From JAJYSO01 sp964495935 (GTDB lineage Bacteria > Bacteroidota > Bacteroidia > Flavobacteriales > Flavobacteriaceae), in assembly GCA_964495935.1 (NCBI GenBank), contig CAZBXQ010000001.1, positions 1 to 64,000 of the forward strand: a stretch of 64,000 nt of DNA. The letters are read 5' to 3'. The translations under genes were made by a program, and so were the position numbers. This document shows positions 1-8,366 of this stretch, one piece after another. The number at the start of each line of letters is the position of its first letter. Within the stretch, counting starts at the first letter, position 1. A model generated the notes under the pieces. The model was not told where the DNA came from and searched no databases. It worked only from the letters and a program-made list of their open reading frames with translations.

Positions 1-7
1 AGCCTAA

Positions 8-457
8 TTCCCCTCTGGTAGAGGGGTGCCCGCAGGGCGGGGTGTCGATTTTGGAACCATAAGCATACATTGATACTTGAAGTAGTAACTCCGAAACTTT
101 TATTAAATTATTACTGCACCAAACAAGCATATCATCCCTAAATGGGAATATTTATTTCTACTTTGACTTTAGACTATCTGTAACCTGTAGAGGTCATTTA
201 TACTCTCAAAAATGGACTGTAAAATGATCTTATTGCCCCAGACCTGCCCATCCGGCCAGGGAAAACCTAAAAAATTAAATGACTTTATAATCAATTGATA
301 ACTGAGTTTCGGAGATGTTCTGATCTACCGAATTCAATACGGCTTATTGAAATAAATGGACACGATATGAATTCTTAATAGGTTACAAAAACCATAAAAT
401 GGATTCAACAAATTAGAAATACCCCGCCTACGGCACCCCTCTTTTTAAAGAGGGGAA
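8..457. repeat. MITE-like element, copy 1 of tandem array
   Basis: A 450-bp element bounded by imperfect terminal inverted repeats of about 38 bases. The left end (8-45) carries a CCCCTCT/AGAGGGG hairpin followed by a GCCC/GGGC hairpin and GGGGTG. The right end (420-457) is the near reverse complement, with CACCCCTCT...AGAGGGG. No open frame of note lies inside. The whole unit plus about 60 bases of spacer recurs next door with near identity. The array probably continues left of the window, because copies 2 and 3 are preceded by the same spacer end that opens the window. Confidence 0.8.
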
Positions 458-521
458 TGAATTTGAGGTTCAATAAAATTTAGTTAGAGTTTTGAAGGAT
501 TAAAAAAGAAAGCAAGCCTAA

Positions 522-970
522 TTCCCCTCTGGTAGAGGGGTGCCCGCAGGGCGGGGTGTCGATTTCGGAACCATAAGCATACATTGATACTTGAAGTAGT
601 AACTCCGAAACTTTTATTAAATTATTACTGCACCAAACAAGCATATCATCCCTAAATGGGAATATTTATTTCTACTTTGACTTTAGACTATCTGTAACCT
701 GTAGAGGTCATTTATACTCTCAAAAATGGACTGTAAAATGATCTTATTGCCCCAGACCTGCCCATCCGGCCAGGGAAAACCTAAAAAATTAAATGACCTT
801 ATCATCAATTGATAACTGAGTTTCGGAGATATTCTGATCTACCAAATTCAACATGTTTTATGGGAGTCAACTTCCATGATATGGACTTTTAGCAGGTTAC
901 AAAAACAGTAAATGGATTTAATTCATCAGAAACACCCCGCCTACGGCACCCCTCTTTTTAAAGAGGGGAA
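522..970. repeat. MITE-like element, copy 2 of tandem array
   Basis: Second copy, 449 bases, with the same terminal inverted repeats at 522-559 and 932-970. The left 280 bases are almost identical to copy 1. The part at about 840-930 is diverged, so the copies are not all equally recent. The spacers 458-521 and 971-1031 are also nearly identical, which says the tandem unit is element plus spacer (about 510 bases) and arose by duplication of that whole unit. Confidence 0.8.
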
Positions 971-1031
971 TGAATTTGAGGTTCAATAAAATTTAGTTAG
1001 AGTTTTGAAGGATTAAAAAAAGTAAGCCTAA

Positions 1032-1268
1032 TTCCCCTCTGGTAGAGGGGTGCCCGCAGGGCGGGGTGTCGATTTCGGAACCATAAGCATACATTGATAC
1101 TTGAAGTAGTAACTCCGAAACTTTTATTAAATTATTACTGCACCAAACAAGCATATCATCCCTAAATGGGAATATTTATTTCTACTTTGACCTTTAGAGA
1201 CTATCTGTAATCTATAGAGGTCATTTATACTCTCAAAAATGGACTGTAAAATGATCTTATTACCCCGG
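1032..1268. repeat. MITE-like element, copy 3, left half (interrupted)
   Basis: Left half of a third copy, starting with the same terminal repeat at 1032-1069 and matching copies 1 and 2 until about 1268. There the sequence leaves the consensus and runs into the flank of the toxin-antitoxin pair. The missing right half reappears at 2203-2398. Confidence 0.75.
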
Positions 1269-1377
1269 ATTTAGTCTTTTTTTCGACCGTAGCTATGGCT
1301 ATGCTCTACAAAAAAGCCGTCATCTGGAACAATAATCTCTATTTTTCGCTTCAATCCTAAAAGTTTAAACCACCTCT
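1217..1377 (+). repeat. 160-bp inverted repeat, left arm
   Basis: This stretch matches, in reverse complement and with few differences, the stretch 8174-8336. Shared landmarks are the block ATGATCTTATT, then TTTAGTC with a T-run, the word GTAGCTATGGCTATGCTC, and a TTTTTCGCTTCAATCC block. The two arms bracket the toxin-antitoxin pair and the first SusC/SusD operon. Confidence 0.75.
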
Positions 1378-1382
1378 ATTTT

Positions 1383-1691
1383 TTAGTAAACCAAATCTTG
1401 ATTATTCAGATTTACGTTGAATTTTACTTTGGCTTCTAAAGCTTTAAATACTTTCAAAATAGTCCCAAATCTTGCATCAGTAGTGCTGTTTTCAATTTTT
1501 GATATCTGAGCTTTTTGTACACCAACTAACTTGCCTAATTGTTCTTGAGTTAAATGTCTTTCTTTTCGTGCATCTTTAATAGCTTGTCCCAATAAATCGA
1601 GACGAAGTTCGTATTCAAAATCTTCACGTTCCTTTGTTCCTTTTTTACCAATATATTTATCAGTAAGCTCTTCTAAACTTTTCGTTTTCAT
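1383..1691 (-). CDS. higA: HigA-like antitoxin, XRE-family helix-turn-helix
   Basis: A 102-residue protein with a Cro/C1-type helix-turn-helix at about residues 47-70 (LTQEQLGKLVGVQKAQISKIEN). The N-terminal half is charged and probably helical. It is the downstream partner of the toxin gene, starting two bases after the toxin stop codon. Toxin-first order is the usual arrangement of HigBA modules, whereas RelBE modules have the antitoxin first. As in that family it is expected to bind and neutralise the toxin and to repress the shared promoter. The family assignment is firm; the symbol is by analogy. Confidence 0.85.
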   Translation of the reverse strand: MKTKSLEELTDKYIGKKGTKEREDFEYELRLDLLGQAIKDARKERHLTQEQLGKLVGVQKAQISKIENSTTDARFGTILKVFKALEAKVKFNVNLNNQDLVY

Positions 1692-1693
1692 CT

Positions 1694-2044
1694 CTACTTA
1701 TTTTTAGTTTTCTGTTTAAAATATTCTTTTCTTATTTGCTCAGCTTTATCGATTTCCTTTTTAGGTGTTTTTCCGGTTTTCTTCACTATTCCGTGTGTTG
1801 AAATTACTACAGTATCAGTTTTTCCGGATTTATCCCAAAAGGCAAAAAGTCGATAATGTTTTTTGCTGTATAGGGTTCTAAATTCCCAAATTTCATCTTG
1901 TAGTTTTTTGAAAAGCTTTTTGTCATTTTTTATTCTGGATTTCCAAATATTGTAAAGCACCTTTTTACGTGCTTTTTCGTTCAGTTCATCCAAAAATTCG
2001 GTTGCTTCATCTAAAAAGTCTACTTGAAATTTGTAATCATCCAT
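1694..2044 (-). CDS. higB: HigB-like toxin (phage Gp49-like / RelE-ParE superfamily)
   Basis: A 116-residue basic protein of the DUF891 / Gp49-like group of RelE-fold toxins, which act as ribosome-dependent mRNA nucleases. The recognisable core is a helical N-terminus (FLDEATEFLDELNEKARKKV), a central strand pair with WEFRTLYSKKHYRLFAFWD, and a C-terminal strand VVISTHGIVKKTGKTPKKEI followed by a lysine-rich tail. The gene is the first of a two-gene operon with the antitoxin. Its own promoter and a probable operator lie directly upstream. The length is normal for the family and the frame is intact. Toxicity is inferred from family membership. Confidence 0.85.
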   Translation of the reverse strand: MDDYKFQVDFLDEATEFLDELNEKARKKVLYNIWKSRIKNDKKLFKKLQDEIWEFRTLYSKKHYRLFAFWDKSGKTDTVVISTHGIVKKTGKTPKKEIDKAEQIRKEYFKQKTKNK

Positions 2045-2062
2045 TTAAGTTATTGTTTGGTA

Positions 2063-2093
2063 CAAAGATATAGGTTTCTTTATTAGGAAACAA
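2063..2093 (-). promoter_or_regulatory. Promoter and probable operator of the toxin-antitoxin operon
   Basis: Read on the minus strand: TTG (2093-2091), 20 bases, TATCTTTG (2070-2063). This is an exact match to the Bacteroidota TTG / TAnnTTTG promoter. The spacer and -33 box contain an inverted repeat, GTTTC at 2074-2078 and GAAAC at 2087-2091, eight bases apart. That is where an autorepressing antitoxin would be expected to bind. The operator role is inference. Confidence 0.7.
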
Positions 2094-2202
2094 TAGATTT
2101 ATAATTTTTCTAAGAAATGATATTTAAATTGGATAATTATTTTTACTTGAAGAATCGTTCTTTTCTGTCGCACAACAGTTTGCAGATTTCCGCTGGGGCG
2201 AG

Positions 2203-2398
2203 AAAACCTAAAAAATTAAATGACTTTATAATCAATTGATAACTGAGTTTCGGAGATGTTCTGATCTACCGAATTCAATACGGCTTATTGAAATAAATGG
2301 ACACGATATGAATTCTTAATAGGTTACAAAAACCATAAAATGGATTCAACAAATTAGAAATACCCCGCCTACGGCACCCCTCTTTAAAAAGAGGGGAA
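2203..2398. repeat. MITE-like element, copy 3, right half
   Basis: Matches positions 261-455 of copy 1 essentially base for base, ending in the right terminal inverted repeat (2361-2398). With the left half at 1032-1268 it would rebuild one complete element. The intervening 0.93 kb, holding the toxin-antitoxin genes, is therefore an insertion into, or a recombinational replacement within, the array. Confidence 0.75.
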
Positions 2399-2440
2399 CG
2401 GACACGGTATTTCATGAAATTTAGTGACGATTCTAAAGGA

Positions 2441-2500
2441 AAGGAGGCCCTTGAGAAGGAGCGAAGTAAGTTCCTCGTTGAAGGAGGATTTAGGGGGATG
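2441..2500. repeat. Short G-rich intergenic repeat (copy 1)
   Basis: The stretch resembles 61631-61690 in the same orientation, sharing the words AAGTAAGT, CGTTGAAGG and GGATTTAGGG. A spurious 62-codon frame (2414-2602) runs through it. No function is visible. Confidence 0.5.
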
Positions 2501-2595
2501 CTACAATTACAAAGGGCCGGGGTGGGAGGTTTCTTTTATCCTTATAATTATCATAAACCGTTTATTACAAAAATGTGTCATGGGGGCCTAAAAAT

Positions 2596-2635
2596 AAAGT
2601 AGCTGTCCCAGCATTTAAGATAAGACAGCTACTTT
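2596..2635 (-). terminator. Terminator of the first SusC/SusD operon
   Basis: A perfect 12-bp stem (AAAGTAGCTGTC at 2596-2607 with GACAGCTACTTT at 2624-2635) and a 16-base loop. On the minus strand it is followed by ATTTTT. It lies about 30 bases beyond the SusD stop codon. A weaker CCC/GGG hairpin with flanking A and T runs sits between them at 2638-2664. Confidence 0.75.
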
Positions 2636-2665
2636 AGAAAAAATCCCCGAATTCAAGGGTTTTTA

Positions 2666-4072
2666 TTAATTATATCCCTTATTCTGCTCTGAAGCCCGAT
2701 TGGAGTTCAACTCTTTCTCAGGAATGGGCAATGCAAAATTATAAGCTCCGTCGGGTACATCTCCATGATCGTTCAAAATCCCGGAATTGTGGTTTCCTTG
2801 AGGAATTCCATGACCCCATCGCTGTAAATCAAAAGAGCGCATTCCTTCATAAATCAACTCTTTTCTTCGCTCTTTCATGATATTTTCCAATGTTGCCTGA
2901 GCATACGCCGAAGCCCCCCTATTGGTTGCAATACTATTCAGCAAATCCAGGGCTTTACTCGAGTTTCCTTCTCCTAAAAGAGTAGCCTCAGCAATATTGA
3001 GTACGACTTCGGCATAGCGAAACACTTTAATATTATCCTGCCCCAGTTGACCTCCGCCGGAAGGATATTTTCCCATATTAGTGAGTACTCCACTTCCATT
3101 AACATCAACCGCAATCATAGCTTCTGATCCCCGTACATCTCCGGGCTCAAACTCAGCATCTTCCAAGATATTGTCAAAGGTTTGAAGGTCTCCATAAGAA
3201 TCTCCTCTATAAATATAGGCCAACCCTCTAATTCCACTATTGTCCGTTTCATTCTGCGCTAACTCAAAAATAGAAGCTGCGCCAATACCGGCATCAATCT
3301 TCCAATAATTAACGTATTCTGACTCAGGGGTAATGGGAAATTGTCCCAATATATCCTCACTGTGCTCTAACACTTTATCATAATCATTAAAGTAAGTTCC
3401 TACTCGAGATTCCAACGCATAAGCCGCCATCAACGTAAAATTAGTTTTAGCACCGGCTCGAGAAGATTCAGCTCCATTTTTGAAATGCTCAATGGCCTCG
3501 GAGATATCGCTGTAAATCTGCGTTTGATTTTCACTTACTGTTCCTCTCGGTACGTTTAAATCCTCTCCTTTAAACTCCGTGATATAAGAAATCCCCAAAT
3601 CCGACCCATCAACATAGGTTTGACCAAAAAGACGCAACAAATCAAAATGCACCATGGCTCGAGTCAAATAAGCTTCTCCCAATAGGTGTTCCTTTTCCTC
3701 TTCCGGTCCTTCAACGGTCTCCATATCGGTATTGATAATTACATTTGGCTGAGCCGTTGTGGCATACATTTGTATCATTTCATCTCTGGGGTTACCATCT
3801 GTGGGCAGTATATCCATACGAGATTCTCGGACAAATCGCCCGGAACTTCCATTGGCAAAAACATTATCTGAACGAACCTCTCCCATCACAATCATATTAC
3901 GGCCCCAATATTCCGTTTTCTTCATCATGTGATAAGTACCACTCATAAATTGCTGCATAGAGGCCACAGTGACCACCTCTGCAGGCTCCTTATCAGCCAG
4001 CGTAGGATCCAAAGAGCAGGACGTCAACATGGCCAAACAGAAAGTTATGCTAACTATAATTAATTTTTTCAT
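2666..4072 (-). CDS. SusD/RagB-family nutrient-binding outer-membrane lipoprotein
   Basis: A 468-residue lipoprotein with a type II signal peptide and lipobox LTSC (Cys19), so it is exported and anchored to the outer membrane. The helical TPR-like SusD fold is suggested by the N-terminal SusD-like region and by typical words such as LTRAMVHFDLLRLFGQ (about 135-150) and, near the C-terminus, RRKELIYEGMRSFDLQRW. SusD proteins form the lid of the SusC transporter and bind the substrate. The gene follows its SusC partner with a 3-base gap, so the two are co-transcribed and probably translationally coupled. The substrate cannot be read from sequence. The neighbouring peptidase suggests peptides rather than glycans, and no glycoside hydrolase is present. 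Confidence 0.9.
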   Translation of the reverse strand: MKKLIIVSITFCLAMLTSCSLDPTLADKEPAEVVTVASMQQFMSGTYHMMKKTEYWGRNMIVMGEVRSDNVFANGSSGRFVRESRMDILPTDGNPRDEMIQMYATTAQPNVIINTDMETVEGPEEEKEHLLGEAYLTRAMVHFDLLRLFGQTYVDGSDLGISYITEFKGEDLNVPRGTVSENQTQIYSDISEAIEHFKNGAESSRAGAKTNFTLMAAYALESRVGTYFNDYDKVLEHSEDILGQFPITPESEYVNYWKIDAGIGAASIFELAQNETDNSGIRGLAYIYRGDSYGDLQTFDNILEDAEFEPGDVRGSEAMIAVDVNGSGVLTNMGKYPSGGGQLGQDNIKVFRYAEVVLNIAEATLLGEGNSSKALDLLNSIATNRGASAYAQATLENIMKERRKELIYEGMRSFDLQRWGHGIPQGNHNSGILNDHGDVPDGAYNFALPIPEKELNSNRASEQNKGYN

Positions 4073-4075
4073 TGT

Positions 4076-7000
4076 TTACAATTTTAAATTTACGTTAAAC
4101 AAAACAGACTTAATCGGTGGAGTTGACAAATTGGTAAATCCATCGGGTCTCACTTCCGGATCATATTTCAATAAGCTATCCTTGGTCCAGGTCCATAAAT
4201 TGGTTCCTCGCACGGAAAGTGTCAATCCGCTTAAGCCTATTTTACTTATCAAGTCTCGATCAAAAGTATATCCTATCGCGAGCTCTCTTAATCGCATATA
4301 ATCCCCATCGTGCAACCAACGAGTTGAAGCTGATGTAAAATTATCAACTGCACTATCGGTCAAATCATAACGAGGTGCAATAGCATCGGCATCGCCGGGT
4401 TCTCTCCATGCCCCGTTAAAGGTTTGCAAGGATCCATTAAAGGCCAATAAACTATTTTGACCGGTTCCTTCAGTATAGGTTGCCCAATCTTCATACACTT
4501 TATTTCCCCCCGAAAAATAGAGTTGCCCCTCCAAGAACAATCCTTTATAATTGAAACGCGTATTAATGGCTCCCGTATATTTCGGGATTCTGCTCTTTCC
4601 TATATAATTGGAAGCAGCTTCCGCATAATTCGAAGTTTTTTCATCACTCTCGGTACGATCCAAATACCATTCCGGAAGACCCGTTTCGGCATTTACACCC
4701 GCCCACTCTTTAAGACGCCATTCATAGGCCGTGTGTCCTTCTTGAACGACGTAAGTACTGGTAATTGTTTCTGATTCTTCGGGAACCCGATTGACCATAT
4801 TCTTAACCGTCGCCACATTAAAGCCCAAATTCCAGGTGAAATCTGAAGTACGAATAAGATCTCCGGCCAATTCAACTTCTATACCACTATTCGTCATCTT
4901 ACCAACATTTCGCAACACCCTTCCTTCATCAATAGCGGGGGCATACGTAGAACTTGGCGGTAAGGGAACGTTAAACAACATATCGTCGGTAACGTTGTGA
5001 TAATAGGTAACACCTCCTGTCAAGCGTGTGTCAAACAAAGCAAAGTCAATCCCCACATCGGCACGATTACTTTTTTCCCAGGTGGCAGAAGTACCATAAC
5101 CAGAGAGATTAAGAGCCGGATTACCATTATATTTATTAACCGACAATAAAGCCTGATATGCATTTCTACTAATTCCCGCATTTCCGGTTTGACCGTATCC
5201 TAATTTTAATCGAAGAACATCGATAACATCTGAATGGGCCAAGAAATTTTCCTCCTGTAAATTCCAACCTAAACCTACTGAAAAGAAATTACCAAACTGT
5301 TCACTGAATCGAGAATCGCCCTGATACGAATAGGAAGCATTCAAAAGGTAGCGTTCATCATAATTATAATTTAACAAGCCTACATAACGCATTCCCATTT
5401 GATCGGTAAAAGTACTAAAGGCCTGTTCTGCATTTGAAGTTGCACTTAAATTGGTTAAGATATCATCGGGGAAATTCTCTCCATACCCTTCCAATCCACT
5501 TGACTTATATTTGGTAAACTCCTGTAAAGCCATGATGTCGAAGTTGTGCATTTCTCCCAACGTAAATCGGTAATCCAGTGAATTCTGCGTTGTATAAGAG
5601 TAAAAGCGGTTAGAGATTTCATCTCCGGATCCATTAGAATTTTCACCATCACCGTGATTGGGGTTCTGGTAAATCTTGGTATAATCCACCGTGTAATCCA
5701 ACCCTAAAACAGATCGGAAAACAAGATTATCAATAATTTCAAAATCATAGTTCGCATTGACTATACCCCGGGTAACATCATTTTGAACCAAATTATGTTT
5801 TTGTGTGTAAACCGTGTTATGCAATCCTCCTGCCCAAGTAGAAAAATCGTCAATATTTAAACTTCCATCGTCATTATAGGGGCTTACCCATGGCGAAATA
5901 AAGTATTTGGACAAGTTGGGGTTTCCAAAATAGGCTGCTTCCTCCAACAATCCTTCCTGCCGTGCATTTGATACTGAAGCGGAAAGGTTAAGATTCATGT
6001 CATCATTTAACTGGGTTCCATATTTAATACTCCCGTTCACACGCTTAAATTTCGAACCAATGACAGTTCCTTCAGTCTGGTTCATTCCTATACTGGCATA
6101 GAGAGTTGAAACATCTCCACCTTGCGAAACCGAGAAATTCACCTGATTAGTCAATGCGTTTTTATTGCGCAATTCTTCTTTCCAGTCAATATTAGGCTCT
6201 CCTAAATCTTTCCAGTGTTGCACATCCTCAATCCCCAAGCCATTCAAAAGAAAATCATCTGTGCCTTCACGACTATCATAGTTTCCTGAACCAAAAGAGC
6301 TGCTTCCAAAGGAATTCCAAGTAGCCTCAGTTAAGGCTTCGTAGCGCTGTTGCGCATTCATCATCGTTAAACCCGAAACCGCCGGATTTTGAACCCCAAC
6401 CGTATAATTCAAACTATATTGGGCTTTCCCCTTCTTTCCACTCTTGGTAGTCACCAAAATTACCCCATTAGCACCATCGGCACCATAAGGAGCAACAGCA
6501 GACGCATCTTTAAGTACCGATATTTGCTCAATATCATTGGGATCTACCAATGCAAAAAGGCTCATCGAGCTATAGCTGTCCGTATCGACCGATAGGTTAC
6601 CGGACTTCACCGGCACTCCGTCAATAACATACAACGGGCTATTACTGGCCGTGATAGAAGACATTCCCCGAATTCGAATATTGGGCTGAGAACCCGGAAC
6701 ACCGGTAGATTGAGTAATGTTCACTCCGGGTACTTTACCCTGTAACCCCTGAACAGCATCCGCATAGGGGGCTTTGGTTATTTCATCCGAACTTACTGTA
6801 ACCACACTTGCCGTTGATTCGTTCCGCGTAAGTTTACGACCAAAGGCCGTAACGATTATTTCATCTAATGCGGTTCCCATCTCTAATTGCACATTAATAG
6901 TAGCCTCTGCCCCCACTGTGACACTCTGATCTTTAAAGCCTACGCTCTCAAACTTCAAAACCTGTCCTTGTTCAGCAGAAAGTGTGTAGTCCCCATTAAA

Positions 7001-7174
7001 ATCTGAACTTGTCCCCGCCGTTGTTCCCTCTACCGTAATATTAACACCGGGGATCGGAACACCATCCTCATCGGTAACGGTACCGGAAATTTGCATCGTT
7101 TGTGCTTGTGCAAATGCCAAGGGCACCAGCAAAGCAAAAACAAAAGTTAAAAAATAAGCAAACTTTGTTCTCAT
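4076..7174 (-). CDS. SusC/RagA-family TonB-dependent outer-membrane transporter
   Basis: A 1032-residue outer-membrane protein. A signal peptide ends near residue 24 (AQAQ). A carboxypeptidase-regulatory-like domain follows at about 27-105 (ISGTVTDEDGVPIPGVNITV), then a plug domain at about 118-240 (NIRIRGMSS, LYVIDGVPV, ILVTTKSGKKG) and a large beta-barrel ending in the aromatic/hydrophobic strand FNVNLKL. There is no STN domain and no adjacent sigma or anti-sigma gene, so trans-envelope sigma signalling is not indicated. It pairs with the SusD gene 3 bases downstream and has a good promoter upstream. Import is driven by TonB-ExbBD, which are not in the window. Confidence 0.95.
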   Translation of the reverse strand: MRTKFAYFLTFVFALLVPLAFAQAQTMQISGTVTDEDGVPIPGVNITVEGTTAGTSSDFNGDYTLSAEQGQVLKFESVGFKDQSVTVGAEATINVQLEMGTALDEIIVTAFGRKLTRNESTASVVTVSSDEITKAPYADAVQGLQGKVPGVNITQSTGVPGSQPNIRIRGMSSITASNSPLYVIDGVPVKSGNLSVDTDSYSSMSLFALVDPNDIEQISVLKDASAVAPYGADGANGVILVTTKSGKKGKAQYSLNYTVGVQNPAVSGLTMMNAQQRYEALTEATWNSFGSSSFGSGNYDSREGTDDFLLNGLGIEDVQHWKDLGEPNIDWKEELRNKNALTNQVNFSVSQGGDVSTLYASIGMNQTEGTVIGSKFKRVNGSIKYGTQLNDDMNLNLSASVSNARQEGLLEEAAYFGNPNLSKYFISPWVSPYNDDGSLNIDDFSTWAGGLHNTVYTQKHNLVQNDVTRGIVNANYDFEIIDNLVFRSVLGLDYTVDYTKIYQNPNHGDGENSNGSGDEISNRFYSYTTQNSLDYRFTLGEMHNFDIMALQEFTKYKSSGLEGYGENFPDDILTNLSATSNAEQAFSTFTDQMGMRYVGLLNYNYDERYLLNASYSYQGDSRFSEQFGNFFSVGLGWNLQEENFLAHSDVIDVLRLKLGYGQTGNAGISRNAYQALLSVNKYNGNPALNLSGYGTSATWEKSNRADVGIDFALFDTRLTGGVTYYHNVTDDMLFNVPLPPSSTYAPAIDEGRVLRNVGKMTNSGIEVELAGDLIRTSDFTWNLGFNVATVKNMVNRVPEESETITSTYVVQEGHTAYEWRLKEWAGVNAETGLPEWYLDRTESDEKTSNYAEAASNYIGKSRIPKYTGAINTRFNYKGLFLEGQLYFSGGNKVYEDWATYTEGTGQNSLLAFNGSLQTFNGAWREPGDADAIAPRYDLTDSAVDNFTSASTRWLHDGDYMRLRELAIGYTFDRDLISKIGLSGLTLSVRGTNLWTWTKDSLLKYDPEVRPDGFTNLSTPPIKSVLFNVNLKL

Positions 7175-7230
7175 AAGAAATCCATTTTAATTAAAGTTTG
7201 GTGCGAATTTTATTATAAATTATTTAGTTA

Positions 7231-7263
7231 CAAAATTATTTGTATTAAAATTAAAAATTTCAA
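7231..7263 (-). promoter_or_regulatory. Promoter of the first SusC/SusD operon
   Basis: On the minus strand: TTG (7263-7261), 22 bases, TAATTTTG (7238-7231). This is an exact match to the Bacteroidota consensus, about 57 bases upstream of the SusC start codon. Confidence 0.7.
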
Positions 7264-7700
7264 AACGGCCAAAGCCCAATAACCATAGGCCTTTTAACGT
7301 ATTTAACAATTTCGTTTATACCTATTTTACAGGCTTCTATATGCAGTCTTAAGTTTTTTTTCATTTTATAATCCTAATTTTTTATTGTCTTATTAATTTA
7401 TGTTTATATACGTCTGTATTTATATCAAAATAGTAAATTATATATAGTTATTGAATCTATTAACACCCTCCATTATCATAAAAATCAAATCGAATTCTCC
7501 AATTAAAAAAATATTATCTATGGCTATATTAAGAGTAGCATTGGATTATCTGAGGTCCTTTTTTGGAGTTAGATAATATTTCCAAACCTTTTAAAAAGCT
7601 TAAAATTTAAAAGTCTTGCCAAATATGCAAATCGTAAGTAATGTTTAAAAAAAATTGCCGTCCAGGGAAGAAAATATACCTTTCTTATTTTTTGAAGCTC
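7264..7700. other. Intergenic stretch without recognisable genes
   Basis: About 440 bases of very AT-rich sequence upstream of the first SusC promoter. I see no coding frame, tRNA or strong hairpin here. Confidence 0.6.
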
Positions 7701-8050
7701 TTAACCCGCATTCCAAATAGAGCTTTATCAACATTAACAAAAAAAGCTAACTTTATAGAGCGACTGCGAAATCTATGAATATAATAGAGGGTGCGATCCC
7801 TGGCTGAAAGTAAGCCTTCCCATTATTTTTTTCGGAATGGTTTGTCATTCCTCCTTCGTCGAAATCTTTTTCCTGTTTATGGATTAAAATCTCTTACTGC
7901 GTTTGAGATGCTATTTTTAGGATAGTACCAATTCAAATTATACCTGGCCTTTAAAAATAACAACTGATGAATTATCAATTAGTTATTAAAGTCGTTAGGT
8001 AATATTTTTTACAAATAAACAGGTCCACAACCATTAAAAAGCTGTAATCA
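7701..8050 (+). repeat. Dispersed 350-bp intergenic repeat, copy A
   Basis: Aligns over its whole length with 42841-43181, in the same orientation. Shared blocks include GCTAACTTTATAGAGCGACTG, ATGAATATAATAG, GTGCGATCCCTG, AAATCTTTTTCCTGTT, GGATTAA.ATCTC, GAGATGC and ACCATTAAAA. Differences and small gaps are scattered through it, so this is an old family. No open frame is conserved between the copies. Confidence 0.75.
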
Positions 8051-8058
8051 TATAGAGA

Positions 8059-8089
8059 AACCGCCTTAAGACATTGTTTTAAGGCGGTT
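8059..8089. terminator. Strong hairpin in the intergenic region
   Basis: A perfect 11-bp stem AACCGCCTTAA (8059-8069) / TTAAGGCGGTT (8079-8089) with a 9-base loop. It lies about 280 bases beyond the stop of the leftward S9 peptidase gene, between two repeat copies. It could end that transcript, but no clear T-run follows on the minus strand, so the role is uncertain. Confidence 0.4.
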
Positions 8090-8173
8090 ATCCCATTTTC
8101 TTAATATCTCGAAGTTATGATTTTCGGGAATAAAATTTATTTTTTTCTTCTATAAGAAATGAATCTTTATAAT

Positions 8174-8336
8174 GAGATGATTTAGACTTTTGGGATTGAA
8201 GCGAAAAATAGAAATTATTGTTACCAGATGACGGCTTTTTTTGTAGAGCATAGCCATAGCTACGGTCGAAAAAAAGACTAAATCTGGGGCAATAAGATCA
8301 TTTTGTAGCCCATTTTTGAAAGTTTAAATGACCTCA
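8174..8336 (-). repeat. 160-bp inverted repeat, right arm
   Basis: Reverse complement of 1217-1377 with few mismatches. It keeps the T-run and the GTAGCTATGGCTATGCTC word. Its inner edge (AAGTTTAAATGACCTC) also resembles 43231-43252, beyond repeat copy B, so the two families are often found joined. Confidence 0.75.
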
Positions 8337-8366
8337 ATACAGTTCTCCACAATTATATATTCCCTA

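Noticed and set aside
1..1268. Possible CRISPR array from the repeated appearance
   Set aside because: Units are 510 bases with identical spacers and terminal inverted repeats; there are no short direct repeats with unique spacers and no cas genes.
2414..2602. 62-codon open frame on the plus strand
   Set aside because: It starts in the flank of a repeat, runs through the short G-rich repeat and ends inside the SusCD terminator stem. The peptide has no recognisable domain.
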